The notes under the pieces are model-generated. The model was not told where the DNA came from. It was given only the letters and a program-made list of their open reading frames with translations, and did no database searches. Below, one piece after another: positions 1 to 8,520 of a DNA stretch of 64,000 nt (positions are counted from its first letter, which is position 1; each line of letters starts with the position of its first letter). The position numbers were made by a program, and so were the translations under genes. Source of the DNA: Gallionella sp. (GTDB taxonomy: Bacteria > Pseudomonadota > Gammaproteobacteria > Burkholderiales > Gallionellaceae). The stretch is taken from contig JAQTLM010000006.1 of NCBI GenBank assembly GCA_028714895.1, forward strand, positions 1-64,000, in the 5' to 3' direction.

Positions 1-117
1 GAACGGATCGAGGCCGACATCATGCGTGCAGTGCCCCGCGCCCATGTGACTACCCATCTCGAGCCTCTGGAAGACCCTGCGTCCCTGTTTGATCAAACAT
101 TGGATCGCATAACCTGA
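1..117 (+). CDS. Cation diffusion facilitator transporter, C-terminal fragment
   Basis: Frame 1 is open from the window edge to TGA and encodes the last 38 residues of a protein whose 5' part lies outside the window. The stretch ERIEADIMRAVP followed by VTTHLEP resembles the cytoplasmic C-terminal domain of cation diffusion facilitator (FieF/CzcD-like) metal exporters, where a His-Ile/Leu-Glu-Pro motif ends the last beta strand. The fragment is too short to show metal specificity. It is on the same strand as comEC downstream but separated by about 150 bp containing a repeat, so co-transcription is uncertain. Confidence 0.6.
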   Translation, partial: ERIEADIMRAVPRAHVTTHLEPLEDPASLFDQTLDRIT

Positions 118-189
118 AAGGATTTGCACTGGTCTCAAGGCCTGCTTTGGAATAGATGAAACTATTCGATCCATAGGCAGATGCTCTGT

Positions 190-237
190 AGGGGCGAATT
201 CATTCGCCCGTGGGCGGATAAATCCGCCCCTACAACG
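190..237. repeat. Palindromic GTAGGGGCGAATTC-type repeat
   Basis: The sequence reads GTAGGGGCGAATTCATTCGCCC, then GGGCGGATAAATCCGCCCCTAC, giving two nested inverted repeats whose outer ends GTAGGGGCG and CGCCCCTAC are complementary. Related copies lie near 11.55-11.64 kb and 8.50-8.52 kb. It occupies the gap between the transporter fragment and comEC. Confidence 0.75.
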
Positions 238-269
238 GCTTCTACACTTGTAAAGCGCTACACTAGCGC

Positions 270-2717
270 ATGGTCGTCTTCGCCATCTTCTTTGCGCTGG
301 GCGTGTGGCTGTTGCAACAGCAGGCCGCGCTGCCGGATCTTGCCTGGGCATGGCTGCTGCTCGGCTTTCCTCTACTCCATCCCCTCTCCCGCTGGCGGGA
401 GAGCGCTAGGGTGAGGGGCGTTGAAAGAGAGAGCAATTTTCAGCATCTTTTTGTTCGTTCCCTCCGCGTCCTGCTGCTCGCCGCCTTCGCCTGCGGGGCG
501 GGTTTCTATCACGCCGCATGGCAGGCCGAACAACGCCTTGCCGTGAACCTGCCGGACGAATGGCAGGGGCGCGACATCGAGGTGATCGGCGTGGTTGCGG
601 AACTGCCGCGCCGTTACGAGCGCGGCTTGCGCTTCGGTTTCGACGTGGAGCAGACCGTCACGCGGGTGCCCGGCCAAAAGTTTTTCGTACCGCAAGCCAG
701 TGTGCCGCAGCATATCTATCTCAGCACCTATTCCGACGACAAGACAGCGCCGCTCGAGTTGAGAGCCGGAGAACGCTGGCGGCTCACGCTGCGCCTCAAA
801 CAGCCGCATGGCGCGGCAAACCCGCATGGCTTCGATTTCGAAATGTGGGCGCTGGAGCGCAACATCCGCGCAATAGGTTATGTGCACAACTCCGAAAAAC
901 TTTTGGCCGGGCACCCGAAGGGCGATAACCGGCGCATTGACGAACGGGCCGACGGCCTCGGCTATCGCATCGAAACATGGCGCGAAACGGTGCGCGACAA
1001 ATTCAACGCCACGCTCGGTGGCGCGCCATACGCCGGCGTATTGAGTGCGCTGGCGATCGGCGACCAGAACAGCATCTCGCCGCCGCAATGGCAGATATTT
1101 ACGCGCACCGGCGTGAATCATCTGATGAGTATTTCCGGCCTGCATATCACCATGCTCGCCAGCCTCGCCTTTGCCGCAGTCTACTGGTTGTGGCGGCGCA
1201 GTACACGCCTGACACTGCGCTTACCGGCACGCAAGGCAGCCGCGCTGGCCGCGTTGCTGGCGGCACTTGGCTACGCGCTGTTATCCGGCTTTGCCGTGCC
1301 CGCGCAACGCACCGTGTATATGGTCGGTGCGGTCGCCGCCGCTTTGTGGCTGAACCGCAATTTTTCGCTCGGGCAGATCGTCAGCATCGCGCTGCTCGGC
1401 GTGCTGATCCCCGATCCGTGGGCAGTGATGTCGGCAGGCTTCTGGCTGTCGTTCGGTGCAGTAGCGCTCATCCTGTATGTTACGGCGCATCGTATCGGAA
1501 AGGCCAATTGGCTTGCGGAATACGCCAACGTGCAATGGGCAATGACCCTCGGCCTGACACCGATGCTGCTCGGACTATTCCAGCAAGTCTCGCTGGTCTC
1601 GCCCATCGCCAACGCCATAGCGATCCCGCTGGTGAGCCTGATCGTCGTGCCGCTCGCCCTGCTCGGTGCGGTACTGCCAATAGAAGCGCCGCTGTGGCTG
1701 GCGCACATCGCGATGGATGGCGTAATGCATTTCCTCGAATGGCTGAACGCCTTGCCGCAAGCGGTGTGGACGCAACACGCACCGCCCGCATGGAGCATCG
1801 CCGCCGGCATGTTGGGGGTGTTGTGGATACTGCTGCCGCGCGGCTTTCCGGCACGTTGGCTGGGTTTCCTGTTGCTGCTGCCAATGTTTCTGAATACGCC
1901 TGAACCACCCGCGCAAGGCACGCTACGCCTGATCGTTTTCGATGTCGGGCAGGGTCTGGCCGTCACCGCGCAGACCCGGCAGCATGCGCTGCTCTACGAT
2001 ACCGGTCCGGATTTTTCCGGCGAGGCCAACAGCGGCAACCGCATCCTGATCCCCACGCTGCGCGCACTCGGCATCGCCGAACTGGACGGTTTGATTCTCA
2101 GCCACGACGACACCGATCACACCGGCGGCACCGCTTCGATCATGCAGGCCATGCCGGTCGGCTGGGTCTCGTCTTCGCTGCCCGCCACGCACCCGCTGCT
2201 GCAATCAGCCAACCATACGCGACGCTGCCGGGATGGCGAAAGCTGGAGCTGGAACGGCGTGCAATTCGAAATGTTGCACCCTGTGTACGGCAACGACAAC
2301 ACCACCAAGCCGCACGACAACGACCTGAGTTGTGTATTGCGCATCAGCACCGGCAAACACAGCGTACTGCTGGCGGGAGACATCGAGAAGACTTCCGAAA
2401 TGCGCCTGCTCAAGCAACATGCCGGCAAGCTGTTCACCAGCCTGCTGGTCGTGCCGCATCACGGCAGCAAGAGTTCCTCAAGCGATGAATTCGTCGCCGC
2501 CACGCTGCCGGACTATGCGGTGTTCACCGCCGGCTACCGCAACCGCTTCGGCCATCCGAGGGAGGAAGTGCTGCAACGCTACGCCGACAGCGGCGCGGAA
2601 CTGCTGCGCTCGGACGAAGACGGCGCAATCCTGGTCGAGATGAACGCACAAGGCTTGCAGGTGGAACGCTACCGCAAGACGCACCGCCACTACTGGACAC
2701 ATGCGCCGCACAAATAG
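270..2717 (+). CDS. comEC: ComEC/Rec2 DNA-uptake channel
   Basis: This 815-residue inner-membrane protein is the channel that carries single-stranded DNA into the cytoplasm during natural transformation. The order is: N-terminal hydrophobic segments, a DUF4131/OB-like periplasmic region (about 60-230), the Competence domain with HLMSISGLHITM and many membrane spans (about 250-540), and a C-terminal metallo-beta-lactamase domain with DVGQG, LSHDDTDHTGG and PHHGSK. The length is normal for the family. A palindromic repeat is carried in frame near residues 35-50 (bases 371-420), between the first membrane segments, and adds an Arg-rich stretch not expected there. The ATG at 270 has no clear ribosome site, so the start is moderately certain. 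Confidence 0.93.
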   Translation: MVVFAIFFALGVWLLQQQAALPDLAWAWLLLGFPLLHPLSRWRESARVRGVERESNFQHLFVRSLRVLLLAAFACGAGFYHAAWQAEQRLAVNLPDEWQGRDIEVIGVVAELPRRYERGLRFGFDVEQTVTRVPGQKFFVPQASVPQHIYLSTYSDDKTAPLELRAGERWRLTLRLKQPHGAANPHGFDFEMWALERNIRAIGYVHNSEKLLAGHPKGDNRRIDERADGLGYRIETWRETVRDKFNATLGGAPYAGVLSALAIGDQNSISPPQWQIFTRTGVNHLMSISGLHITMLASLAFAAVYWLWRRSTRLTLRLPARKAAALAALLAALGYALLSGFAVPAQRTVYMVGAVAAALWLNRNFSLGQIVSIALLGVLIPDPWAVMSAGFWLSFGAVALILYVTAHRIGKANWLAEYANVQWAMTLGLTPMLLGLFQQVSLVSPIANAIAIPLVSLIVVPLALLGAVLPIEAPLWLAHIAMDGVMHFLEWLNALPQAVWTQHAPPAWSIAAGMLGVLWILLPRGFPARWLGFLLLLPMFLNTPEPPAQGTLRLIVFDVGQGLAVTAQTRQHALLYDTGPDFSGEANSGNRILIPTLRALGIAELDGLILSHDDTDHTGGTASIMQAMPVGWVSSSLPATHPLLQSANHTRRCRDGESWSWNGVQFEMLHPVYGNDNTTKPHDNDLSCVLRISTGKHSVLLAGDIEKTSEMRLLKQHAGKLFTSLLVVPHHGSKSSSSDEFVAATLPDYAVFTAGYRNRFGHPREEVLQRYADSGAELLRSDEDGAILVEMNAQGLQVERYRKTHRHYWTHAPHK
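371..420. repeat. In-frame intragenic repeat in comEC
   Basis: CCCCTCTCCCGC, then GCGGGAGAG, then AGGGTGAGGGG forms an imperfect palindrome of a type common between genes in proteobacterial genomes. Here it is translated as part of ComEC (HPLSRWRESARVRG). Comparable inserts occur in mutL and glnE. Confidence 0.7.
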
Positions 2718-2720
2718 GGC

Positions 2721-3185
2721 TTACTTCTTTTTAACCGGAACACCACCAGCATTGCTGAAATTCAGAACCACGCTGGCCGCGCCGGTTTGCGGAGAAATTT
2801 CCAGTTTTTGAGTCGCATAGACGGTCATGGTTTTATTTTCTTCGTCATAGATAGCCATCGGCACACATCCATCATCCATGACCTGTTTGATCATTTTCCC
2901 GACTGCCCGGTGCGATTCTTCATTTTCTTCCGGCATCGCCAATTCTTTTTTGTCCTGCAAGCCGATATGCAGGAAATCCGGTATGCAATTACTGGGTTTA
3001 ATTTCAGCGATCGCCGTTATACAGCCTTTTCTACCCCAATCTGCCGGCGTGTCGTAATAATGGAAGACTGCATGCGCAAATGATTTTGCATCACTGTCAT
3101 CCTGGCAGCTTACATAAAATATATGTTGCATCTTGTCTGTCGAGAAACCGACTTCATAGGTTTTGCTGCTCTGTTCTGTTGTCAT
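2721..3185 (-). CDS. Hypothetical protein, 154 aa
   Basis: A soluble 154-residue protein without signal peptide or membrane segment. I do not recognise the family. It contains three cysteines (VSCQDD, KGCIT, SNCIP), a fourth in DDGCVP, and ends in a Lys-rich tail VPVKKK. The ATG at 3185 is preceded by AGAGG at an acceptable distance. It converges on comEC with a 3-bp gap, and its promoter would be divergent from that of mutL. Codon use is less GC-biased than that of its neighbours, which may indicate a recently gained or weakly expressed gene. Confidence 0.75.
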   Translation of the reverse strand: MTTEQSSKTYEVGFSTDKMQHIFYVSCQDDSDAKSFAHAVFHYYDTPADWGRKGCITAIAEIKPSNCIPDFLHIGLQDKKELAMPEENEESHRAVGKMIKQVMDDGCVPMAIYDEENKTMTVYATQKLEISPQTGAASVVLNFSNAGGVPVKKK

Positions 3186-3255
3186 TTCGTTTTGCCTCTA
3201 GCACATTCGGCGTTTGCCGGTAATCGTCCGTTGATGAATTATTTTTGCGGCGGCG

Positions 3256-3297
3256 ATTATAACCCGACAGATGCCGGATCAGCCCATCCGCTATAAT
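3256..3297. promoter_or_regulatory. Divergent -10 boxes for the 154-aa gene and mutL
   Basis: TATAAT lies on the plus strand at 3292-3297, 35 bp before the mutL ATG. A second TATAAT lies on the minus strand (3261-3256), facing the 154-aa gene. Neither has a strong -35 element at 17 bp, so these are predictions from the -10 hexamers only. Confidence 0.45.
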
Positions 3298-3331
3298 CTG
3301 CGGCGAATTGCCACCATACCTGTTTGCCGAT

Positions 3332-5203
3332 ATGCCCGCCATCCACCTGTTGCCCGACCTGCTCATCAATCAAATCGCCGCCGGCGAGGTGATCGAGCGC
3401 CCTGCCTCGGCGCTCAAGGAATTGCTGGAGAACAGCCTGGATGCAGGCGCGACCGACATCACGGTGCAACTGGAGGGCGGCGGTATCAAGCTGCTGCGCG
3501 TGCGCGACAACGGCAAAGGCATCGCCAGGGAGGAATTGCCGCTGGCGCTGATGCGCCACGCCACCAGCAAGATCGCGTCGCTGGATGATCTGCAGCAAGT
3601 CGCCAGCATGGGCTTTCGCGGCGAGGCACTGGCGAGCATGGCGGCGGTGGCGCATCTCACGCTGACCAGCCGCACCGTGCATGACACGCATGGCTGGAAA
3701 GTAGATGCAATGAACGGCGTCGTCGGCGAACCCGCGCCGGCCAGCCATGCGCCGGGCACCAGCATCGAACTGCGCGAGTTGTATTTCAACACGCCGGCGC
3801 GTCGCAAGTTCCTGAAATCCGAGGCCACCGAATTCGCCTGGTGCGAAGAAGCCTTCAAACACATCGCCTTGTCGCGCCCCGATGTCGCCTTTTCGTTGCA
3901 ACACAACGGCAAGACTATCTGGCAACTTCCCGCAACCCCTCCCGGCCTCCCCTTGTGCGAGCATCCGCTGCGCGGATTGCCTGCTTACCCCACTTCAGGG
4001 GAGGAGACAAGGGTAAGGGCAGGTGCTCTGAATCGCATCTCCGCAATCCTCGGCGAAGAATTCGGCCATGCCGCCGTGCCGGTTGAGCGCCAGGCGGCGA
4101 ACCTGACGCTGCAAGGCTTGGCCGCGCTGCCCGCCTATTCGCGCAGCTCGCGCGACGCGCAATACTTCTTCGTCAACGGCCGCTTCGTGCGCGACAAGGT
4201 CGCCAGCCACGCGCTGCGCCAGGCGTATCAGGACATCCTGCACCACCAGCGCCACCCGGCCTTCGTGCTATTCCTCGACCTGCCGCCGCAACAGGTGGAC
4301 GTGAACGTGCATCCGGCCAAGAGCGAAGTACGCTTCCGCGAGAGTCAGGGGATTCATCAATTTATTTTTCATACGCTGCAACAGGCGCTGTCGATTCCGG
4401 CATCGGGCGTAAAACGGGATGCGGTAGGGGCGGGGTTTAAACCCGACCAAGCACCAGCGCCTTACCTGCCGCAACAGCAGAACATCGGATTGGGCGTCGC
4501 GCAGCAGGGAGCCGCATATCGGCTGTGGGAAATGCAGACAGGCAGTAGTGAATTGGATGCGGCAAGTGGGGAAACCGCCCCCACTCCCTACTCACCACTT
4601 CCTACTCCCCACTCCCCAGTCCCGCCGCTCGGCTTCGCCCTCGCGCAACTCTCCGGCATCTACATCCTCGCGCAGAATGCGCACGGCCTGGTGGTGGTGG
4701 ACATGCACGCGGCGCACGAGCGTATTGTGTATGAACGCCTCAAGACCGCGCTGGACGAAAAACAAATCGCCACGCAGCCGCTGCTGATCCCGGTGAGTTT
4801 CTATGCGGAGCCGCTGGACGTCGCGACGGTGGAAGCGGAACAGGATGCGCTCAAAATACTCGGCTTCGACATCGCCCCACTGTCGCCCACCCGGCTCGTG
4901 GTGCGCGCGATGCCGGCGCTGCTCAAACAGGCCGAAGCCGAAACGGTGGCGCACGAGGTGCTGCACGAACTGCGCGAATTTGGCGCATCGCGCGCACTCA
5001 CCGAACGGCGCAACGAGTTGCTCGCCACCCTCGCCTGTCACGGCGCCGTACGCGCCAATCGCATTTTAAGCATCACCGAGATGAATGCGCTGCTGCGCGA
5101 GATGGAGCAGACCGAACGCGCCGATCAGTGCAACCACGGTCGCCCGACCTGGTTCCAGTTGAGCATGAGCGAACTGGACAAGATGTTCATGCGCGGCAAA
5201 TGA
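3332..5203 (+). CDS. mutL: DNA mismatch repair protein MutL
   Basis: MutL (about 623 aa from the ATG at 3332) couples mismatch recognition by MutS to strand removal. The N-terminal GHKL ATPase shows ENSLDAGA, DNGKGI and GFRGEAL, followed by the transducer domain with FVNGRFVRD and VNVHPAKSEVRF. The C-terminal domain carries DMHAAHERIVYE, which fits the DQHA(X)2E(X)4E endonuclease motif, together with ACHGAVRAN and CNHGRP. It should therefore nick DNA itself, as expected for bacteria without MutH. A TTG 24 bp upstream is also in frame, but MPAIHLLPDLLINQIAAGE is the usual family start. Repeat-derived inserts are visible near residues 210-240 and 355-425. Confidence 0.97.
   Translation: MPAIHLLPDLLINQIAAGEVIERPASALKELLENSLDAGATDITVQLEGGGIKLLRVRDNGKGIAREELPLALMRHATSKIASLDDLQQVASMGFRGEALASMAAVAHLTLTSRTVHDTHGWKVDAMNGVVGEPAPASHAPGTSIELRELYFNTPARRKFLKSEATEFAWCEEAFKHIALSRPDVAFSLQHNGKTIWQLPATPPGLPLCEHPLRGLPAYPTSGEETRVRAGALNRISAILGEEFGHAAVPVERQAANLTLQGLAALPAYSRSSRDAQYFFVNGRFVRDKVASHALRQAYQDILHHQRHPAFVLFLDLPPQQVDVNVHPAKSEVRFRESQGIHQFIFHTLQQALSIPASGVKRDAVGAGFKPDQAPAPYLPQQQNIGLGVAQQGAAYRLWEMQTGSSELDAASGETAPTPYSPLPTPHSPVPPLGFALAQLSGIYILAQNAHGLVVVDMHAAHERIVYERLKTALDEKQIATQPLLIPVSFYAEPLDVATVEAEQDALKILGFDIAPLSPTRLVVRAMPALLKQAEAETVAHEVLHELREFGASRALTERRNELLATLACHGAVRANRILSITEMNALLREMEQTERADQCNHGRPTWFQLSMSELDKMFMRGK
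3945..4032. repeat. In-frame repeat insert in mutL (ATPase/transducer part)
   Basis: The stretch contains CCTCCCCTTG and, downstream, GGGGAGGAGACAAGGGTAAGGGC, the same palindrome type as in comEC. It is translated as extra residues between WQLPAT and NRISAILGEEF, which are close together in ordinary MutL proteins (family knowledge, not an alignment run here). Confidence 0.6.
4424..4622. repeat. In-frame repeat and low-complexity inserts in the mutL linker
   Basis: GTAGGGGCGGGTTT-type palindrome sequence (bases 4427-4450, translated VGAGFKPD) is followed about 120 bp later by a pyrimidine-rich run of CCCACTCCCTACTCACC-like units translated as a Pro/Thr/Ser/Tyr stretch. Both fall in the flexible linker between the ATPase and dimerisation domains, where extra residues should be tolerated. 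Confidence 0.6.
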
Positions 5204-5214
5204 AACCCAAACCT

Positions 5215-5404
5215 CGTCATTCCCGCGCAGGCAGGAATCCAGCTATAAAAAACACTCCGCGAAGCGGACAAAACCAAGGTGTTGTCCCACTTACGTGGGA
5301 ATTTGTTAATCAACTGGATTCCGGCCTTCGCCGGAATGACGTAGTTTTTCTAATGAACTATCCGGGTTAAACCCGCTGGACTCCCGCCTGCGCGGGAGTG
5401 ACGG
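5215..5404. repeat. CGTCATTCC...GGAATGACG inverted-repeat element plus a partial third arm
   Basis: The left arm begins CGTCATTCCCGC and the right arm ends CGGAATGACG at 5341; they enclose about 75 bp with internal CCGCGAAGCGG and CCCACTTACGTGGG hairpins. A further single arm, CTGGACTCCCGCCTGCGCGG, lies at 5376-5404. The same element type occurs at 8382, 14701, 18547 and 42798. It fills the mutL-miaA gap. Confidence 0.85.
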
Positions 5405-5415
5405 CTATCTCGACT

Positions 5416-6351
5416 ATGAATAACCATCTTCCCCCCGCCATCTTTCTGATGGGCCCCACCGCCAGCGGCAAGACCGGCATCGCAGTGGAACTGGCGCAGC
5501 GCCTGCCGGTGGAACTCGTCAGCGTGGATTCCGCGCTGGTGTACCGGAACATGGACATCGGCACCGCCAAGCCGGACGCTGCCACCCTCGCCCGTGCGCC
5601 GCACCACCTCATCGATATCATCGAACCGACCGAAGCTTATTCTGCCGCCGCGTTTCGCCACGATGCGCTGCGCCTGATGCACGACATCACGCAACGCGGA
5701 CGCATCCCCTTGCTCGTCGGTGGCACCATGCTGTATTTCAAGGCATTGCGCGAAGGGCTCAGCGACCTGCCACAAGCCGACCCCGAAGTGCGCGCCACGC
5801 TCGATGCCGAGATCGCGCAGCACGGCATCCAGCACCTGCACCAGCAACTCGCCCTGGTAGATGCCGAAACTGCCGCACGCCTGAAGCCGACCGACACGCA
5901 ACGCATCCAGCGCGCCATGGAAATCTTTCGCCTCACCGGGCAACCGATGTCCGTGCTGATTGCCCAACAGGAAATCACCAAGCTGCCCTATCGCATCCTC
6001 TCCATCGCACTCATCCCCTCCGACCGCACCCAACTCCACGCCCGCATCGCTACCCGCTTCAAGGCCATGCTCGAACTCGGCCTAGTGGATGAACTGCGCG
6101 CGCTGCGCAAAAAATATCTGCTGCATCCCAATCTACCCTCCATGCGCTGCGTCGGCTACCGCCAAGCCTGGCAGTGCATGGAGGGCGAAATCAACGAAGC
6201 ACAACTGCTGGAGACCGGCATCGCCGCCACGCGCCAGTTGGCCAAACGCCAGCTCACCTGGCTGCGCTCCATGCCGGAGAATATCGAACTGGATTGCCTC
6301 GCGCCCGGCCTGACGCAGACGGTATTCGACGCTCTCACCGGAAGCATTTAA
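5416..6351 (+). CDS. miaA: tRNA dimethylallyltransferase
   Basis: MiaA adds a dimethylallyl group to N6 of A37 in tRNAs reading UNN codons, using dimethylallyl diphosphate. The protein (about 311 aa) shows the P-loop GPTASGKT, the [16 protein letters not shown] substrate-binding stretch, HHLIDI, and [16 protein letters not shown] at 5398 would add six residues, but it lies inside the repeat that ends in this gap, so the ATG at 5416 is preferred. mutL-miaA adjacency is common in proteobacteria, usually with hfq downstream. Here hfq is absent and a DUF302 gene follows. Confidence 0.95.
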   Translation: MNNHLPPAIFLMGPTASGKTGIAVELAQRLPVELVSVDSALVYRNMDIGTAKPDAATLARAPHHLIDIIEPTEAYSAAAFRHDALRLMHDITQRGRIPLLVGGTMLYFKALREGLSDLPQADPEVRATLDAEIAQHGIQHLHQQLALVDAETAARLKPTDTQRIQRAMEIFRLTGQPMSVLIAQQEITKLPYRILSIALIPSDRTQLHARIATRFKAMLELGLVDELRALRKKYLLHPNLPSMRCVGYRQAWQCMEGEINEAQLLETGIAATRQLAKRQLTWLRSMPENIELDCLAPGLTQTVFDALTGSI

Positions 6352-6386
6352 ACAGGCACACCGCTATTATTTGGCGAGTCGCTGTG

Positions 6387-6400
6387 TTAGCATTTGCTAA
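6387..6400. promoter_or_regulatory. Short palindrome upstream of the DUF302 gene
   Basis: TTAGCATTTGCTAA is a perfect inverted repeat followed by AATATTCAAATA, about 165 bp before the DUF302 start in an otherwise gene-free gap (6352-6563). Position and symmetry suit an operator, but no regulator can be named. Confidence 0.3.
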
Positions 6401-6563
6401 TATTCAAATACCCATGAGGTAGTGCCGATGTTCCAGGTTACAAGCCGGCGTAGGGTGTGTTTCACGCACCATACGGAATTACATATAGGAATCTCTGGCA
6501 AACGGGCGCAATAGCCAACGGGTATGACACCTTCATTTTCAACCACCACAAAGGAGCACAACC

Positions 6564-6953
6564 ATGACCACCATCAATTTCAAACGCGAAATCGCCGACA
6601 CCGTTGACCATGCCATCGAGCGCATCACCAAGGCGCTGGGCGCCGAGGGCTTCGGCATCCTCACGCGTATCGACATGCACAGCAAGATCAAGGAAAAGAC
6701 CGGCAAGGAGATCATTCCCACGGTGATCCTCGGCGCATGCAACCCGATGCTGGCATACGAGGCCTACACCGCGAACAGCGATGTGGCGAGCCTGTTGCCG
6801 TGCAACGCGGTGATCCGCGAAATCGCACCGGGAAAAATTTCGCTGGAACTCGCCAAGCCGAGCGCGATGATGCAGATACTCGGCGATGCCGGACTCACGA
6901 AACTGGCGCGCGAGGCCGATGCGAAGATCGAACGCGCGCTGGCCAACTTGTAG
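6564..6953 (+). CDS. DUF302 family protein
   Basis: A 129-residue cytoplasmic protein with the DUF302 fold pattern: an N-terminal helix (DHAIERITKALGAEGFGILTRIDM), KIKEKTGKEI, the central GACNPMLAYEAY, LLPCNAVIRE, then a C-terminal helix. The family has no established biochemical role; members often sit near sulfur or metal metabolism genes. Two cysteines (GACNP and LPCNA) are conserved-looking and could bind a ligand. AAAGGAG is well placed before the ATG. The gene stands alone between miaA and ugd with its own upstream palindrome. Confidence 0.9.
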   Translation: MTTINFKREIADTVDHAIERITKALGAEGFGILTRIDMHSKIKEKTGKEIIPTVILGACNPMLAYEAYTANSDVASLLPCNAVIREIAPGKISLELAKPSAMMQILGDAGLTKLAREADAKIERALANL

Positions 6954-7017
6954 GCGGCTGACGCCGCCGTTCATTCTGCGGCATAATGTGCGCCTCGTTT
7001 TTTGAAAGTCTGACGCA

Positions 7018-8364
7018 ATGAAGATCACGGTAATCGGTTCCGGCTATGTCGGATTGGTGTCCGGCGCATGCCTCGCCGAACTGGGCAACGATGTCGTCTG
7101 CCTGGATGTCGATCCGCGCAAGATCGACATCCTCAACAACGGTGGCGTGCCGATCTACGAACCCGGCCTGGAAGAAGTCATCAAGAGCAACGTCGCCGCA
7201 GGCCGCCTGCGTTTCACCACCGATGTGGCCGAAAGCGTGGCGCACGGGCTGGTGCAGATGATCGCGGTGGGCACGCCTTCCGGCGAGGATGGTTCCGCCG
7301 ACCTGCAATATGTCATCGCCGCCGCGCGCGCCATCGGCCGCGCCATGACCGAATACAAGGTGATCGTCGACAAGTCCACCGTGCCGGTCGGCACCGCCGA
7401 CAAGGTCAAGCAGGCGGTACAGGAAGAACTGGACAAGCGCGGTCTCGATCCTCGATTCTCGATCCTCAATCCTGGTTTTTCTGTGGTGTCCAACCCGGAA
7501 TTCCTCAAGGAAGGCGCGGCCATCGACGACTTCAACCGCCCCGACCGCATCGTCATCGGTGCCGAGGACGAGCAGGCGATCAGGGTCATGCGCGAGATGT
7601 ACGCGCCGTTCCAGCGCAACCACGACCGCCTGATGGTGATGGACATCAAGTCTGCCGAGCTGACCAAATATGCCGCCAATGCCATGCTCGCCACGCGCAT
7701 CTCGTTCATGAATGAACTGGCCAACCTTGCCGAAAAGGTCGGCGCGGACATCGAACACGTGCGCAAGGGCATTGGCTCCGACCAGCGCATCGGCTACCAT
7801 TTCCTGTATGCGGGCTGCGGCTACGGCGGCTCGTGCTTTCCCAAGGACGTGCGCGCCTTGAAGCGCACCGCTGAAGAATACGGCCTGCCGCTGAAGGTGC
7901 TGCAAGCCGTGGAAGACGTAAACGACGCGCAAAAGTCCGTGCTGCTGCACAAGATCATCCGACGCTTCGGCGAGAATCTGAAAGGCAAACACTTCGCGCT
8001 GTGGGGGCTGGCTTTCAAGCCCGGCACCGACGATATACGCGAGGCGACCAGCCGCGTGGTGATGGAAGGGCTGTGGTCAAGGGGTGCGACCGTCACCGCC
8101 TACGACCCGGCTGCGATGAAGGAGACCCGGCATATTTACGGGGAGCGCGCCGATCTGCGCTATGCCGAGAACCCCAAGGATGCGCTGCACGAAGCCGATG
8201 CGCTGGTTATCGTCACTGAGTGGAAAGCGTTCAAGAGCCCGGACTTCAACGTCATCAAGGCACGCCTGAAACAGCCGGTCATTTTCGATGGGCGCAACCT
8301 GTTCGAGCCCGCCGACATCAAGGCATTGGGCATCGAGTATCACGGCATTGGGCGCGAGGGTTGA
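7018..8364 (+). CDS. ugd: UDP-glucose 6-dehydrogenase
   Basis: Ugd oxidises UDP-glucose to UDP-glucuronate with two NAD+. The 448 residues show [17 protein letters not shown] (Rossmann), [21 protein letters not shown], the catalytic Cys in [13 protein letters not shown], and the C-terminal [16 protein letters not shown]-glucuronate is the precursor of L-Ara4N, so this gene likely feeds the arn operon 4-12 kb downstream, although it is on the opposite strand. A 42-base repeat (7441-7482) is carried in frame just before SNPEFLKEG and encodes [13 protein letters not shown] in place of the usual short loop. The enzyme core otherwise looks intact. Confidence 0.96.
   Translation: MKITVIGSGYVGLVSGACLAELGNDVVCLDVDPRKIDILNNGGVPIYEPGLEEVIKSNVAAGRLRFTTDVAESVAHGLVQMIAVGTPSGEDGSADLQYVIAAARAIGRAMTEYKVIVDKSTVPVGTADKVKQAVQEELDKRGLDPRFSILNPGFSVVSNPEFLKEGAAIDDFNRPDRIVIGAEDEQAIRVMREMYAPFQRNHDRLMVMDIKSAELTKYAANAMLATRISFMNELANLAEKVGADIEHVRKGIGSDQRIGYHFLYAGCGYGGSCFPKDVRALKRTAEEYGLPLKVLQAVEDVNDAQKSVLLHKIIRRFGENLKGKHFALWGLAFKPGTDDIREATSRVVMEGLWSRGATVTAYDPAAMKETRHIYGERADLRYAENPKDALHEADALVIVTEWKAFKSPDFNVIKARLKQPVIFDGRNLFEPADIKALGIEYHGIGREG
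7441..7482. repeat. In-frame CGATCCTC...AATCCTG repeat in ugd
   Basis: CTCGATCCTCGATTCTCGAT is followed by CCTCAATCCTGG. The unit CGATCCTC and the end CTCAATCCTG recur at 26842-26863, at the 3' end of gyrA. In ugd it is translated just before SNPEF. Confidence 0.65.
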
Positions 8365-8368
8365 GAGA

Positions 8369-8470
8369 ACCTCTAATAACTCGTCACACCGGCGAAGGCC
8401 GGTGTCCAGCCTATTGAAAAGACTGGATTCCGGCCTTCGCCGGAATGACGAAATCTGAATTATTAGAGGT
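8369..8470. repeat. Nested palindrome between convergent ugd and the HD-GYP gene
   Basis: Outer 11-bp arms ACCTCTAATAA (8369-8379) and TTATTAGAGGT (8460-8470) enclose a CGTCACACC...GGAATGACG element (8382-8450) with its own hairpin arms. It lies where two transcription units converge and could terminate both, but no T-run follows, so its role is unclear. Confidence 0.75.
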
Positions 8471-8520
8471 GTCTTTAAGAGTACATCCACTGCGCAATAC
8501 TGTGCGGACAAATCGCGCAC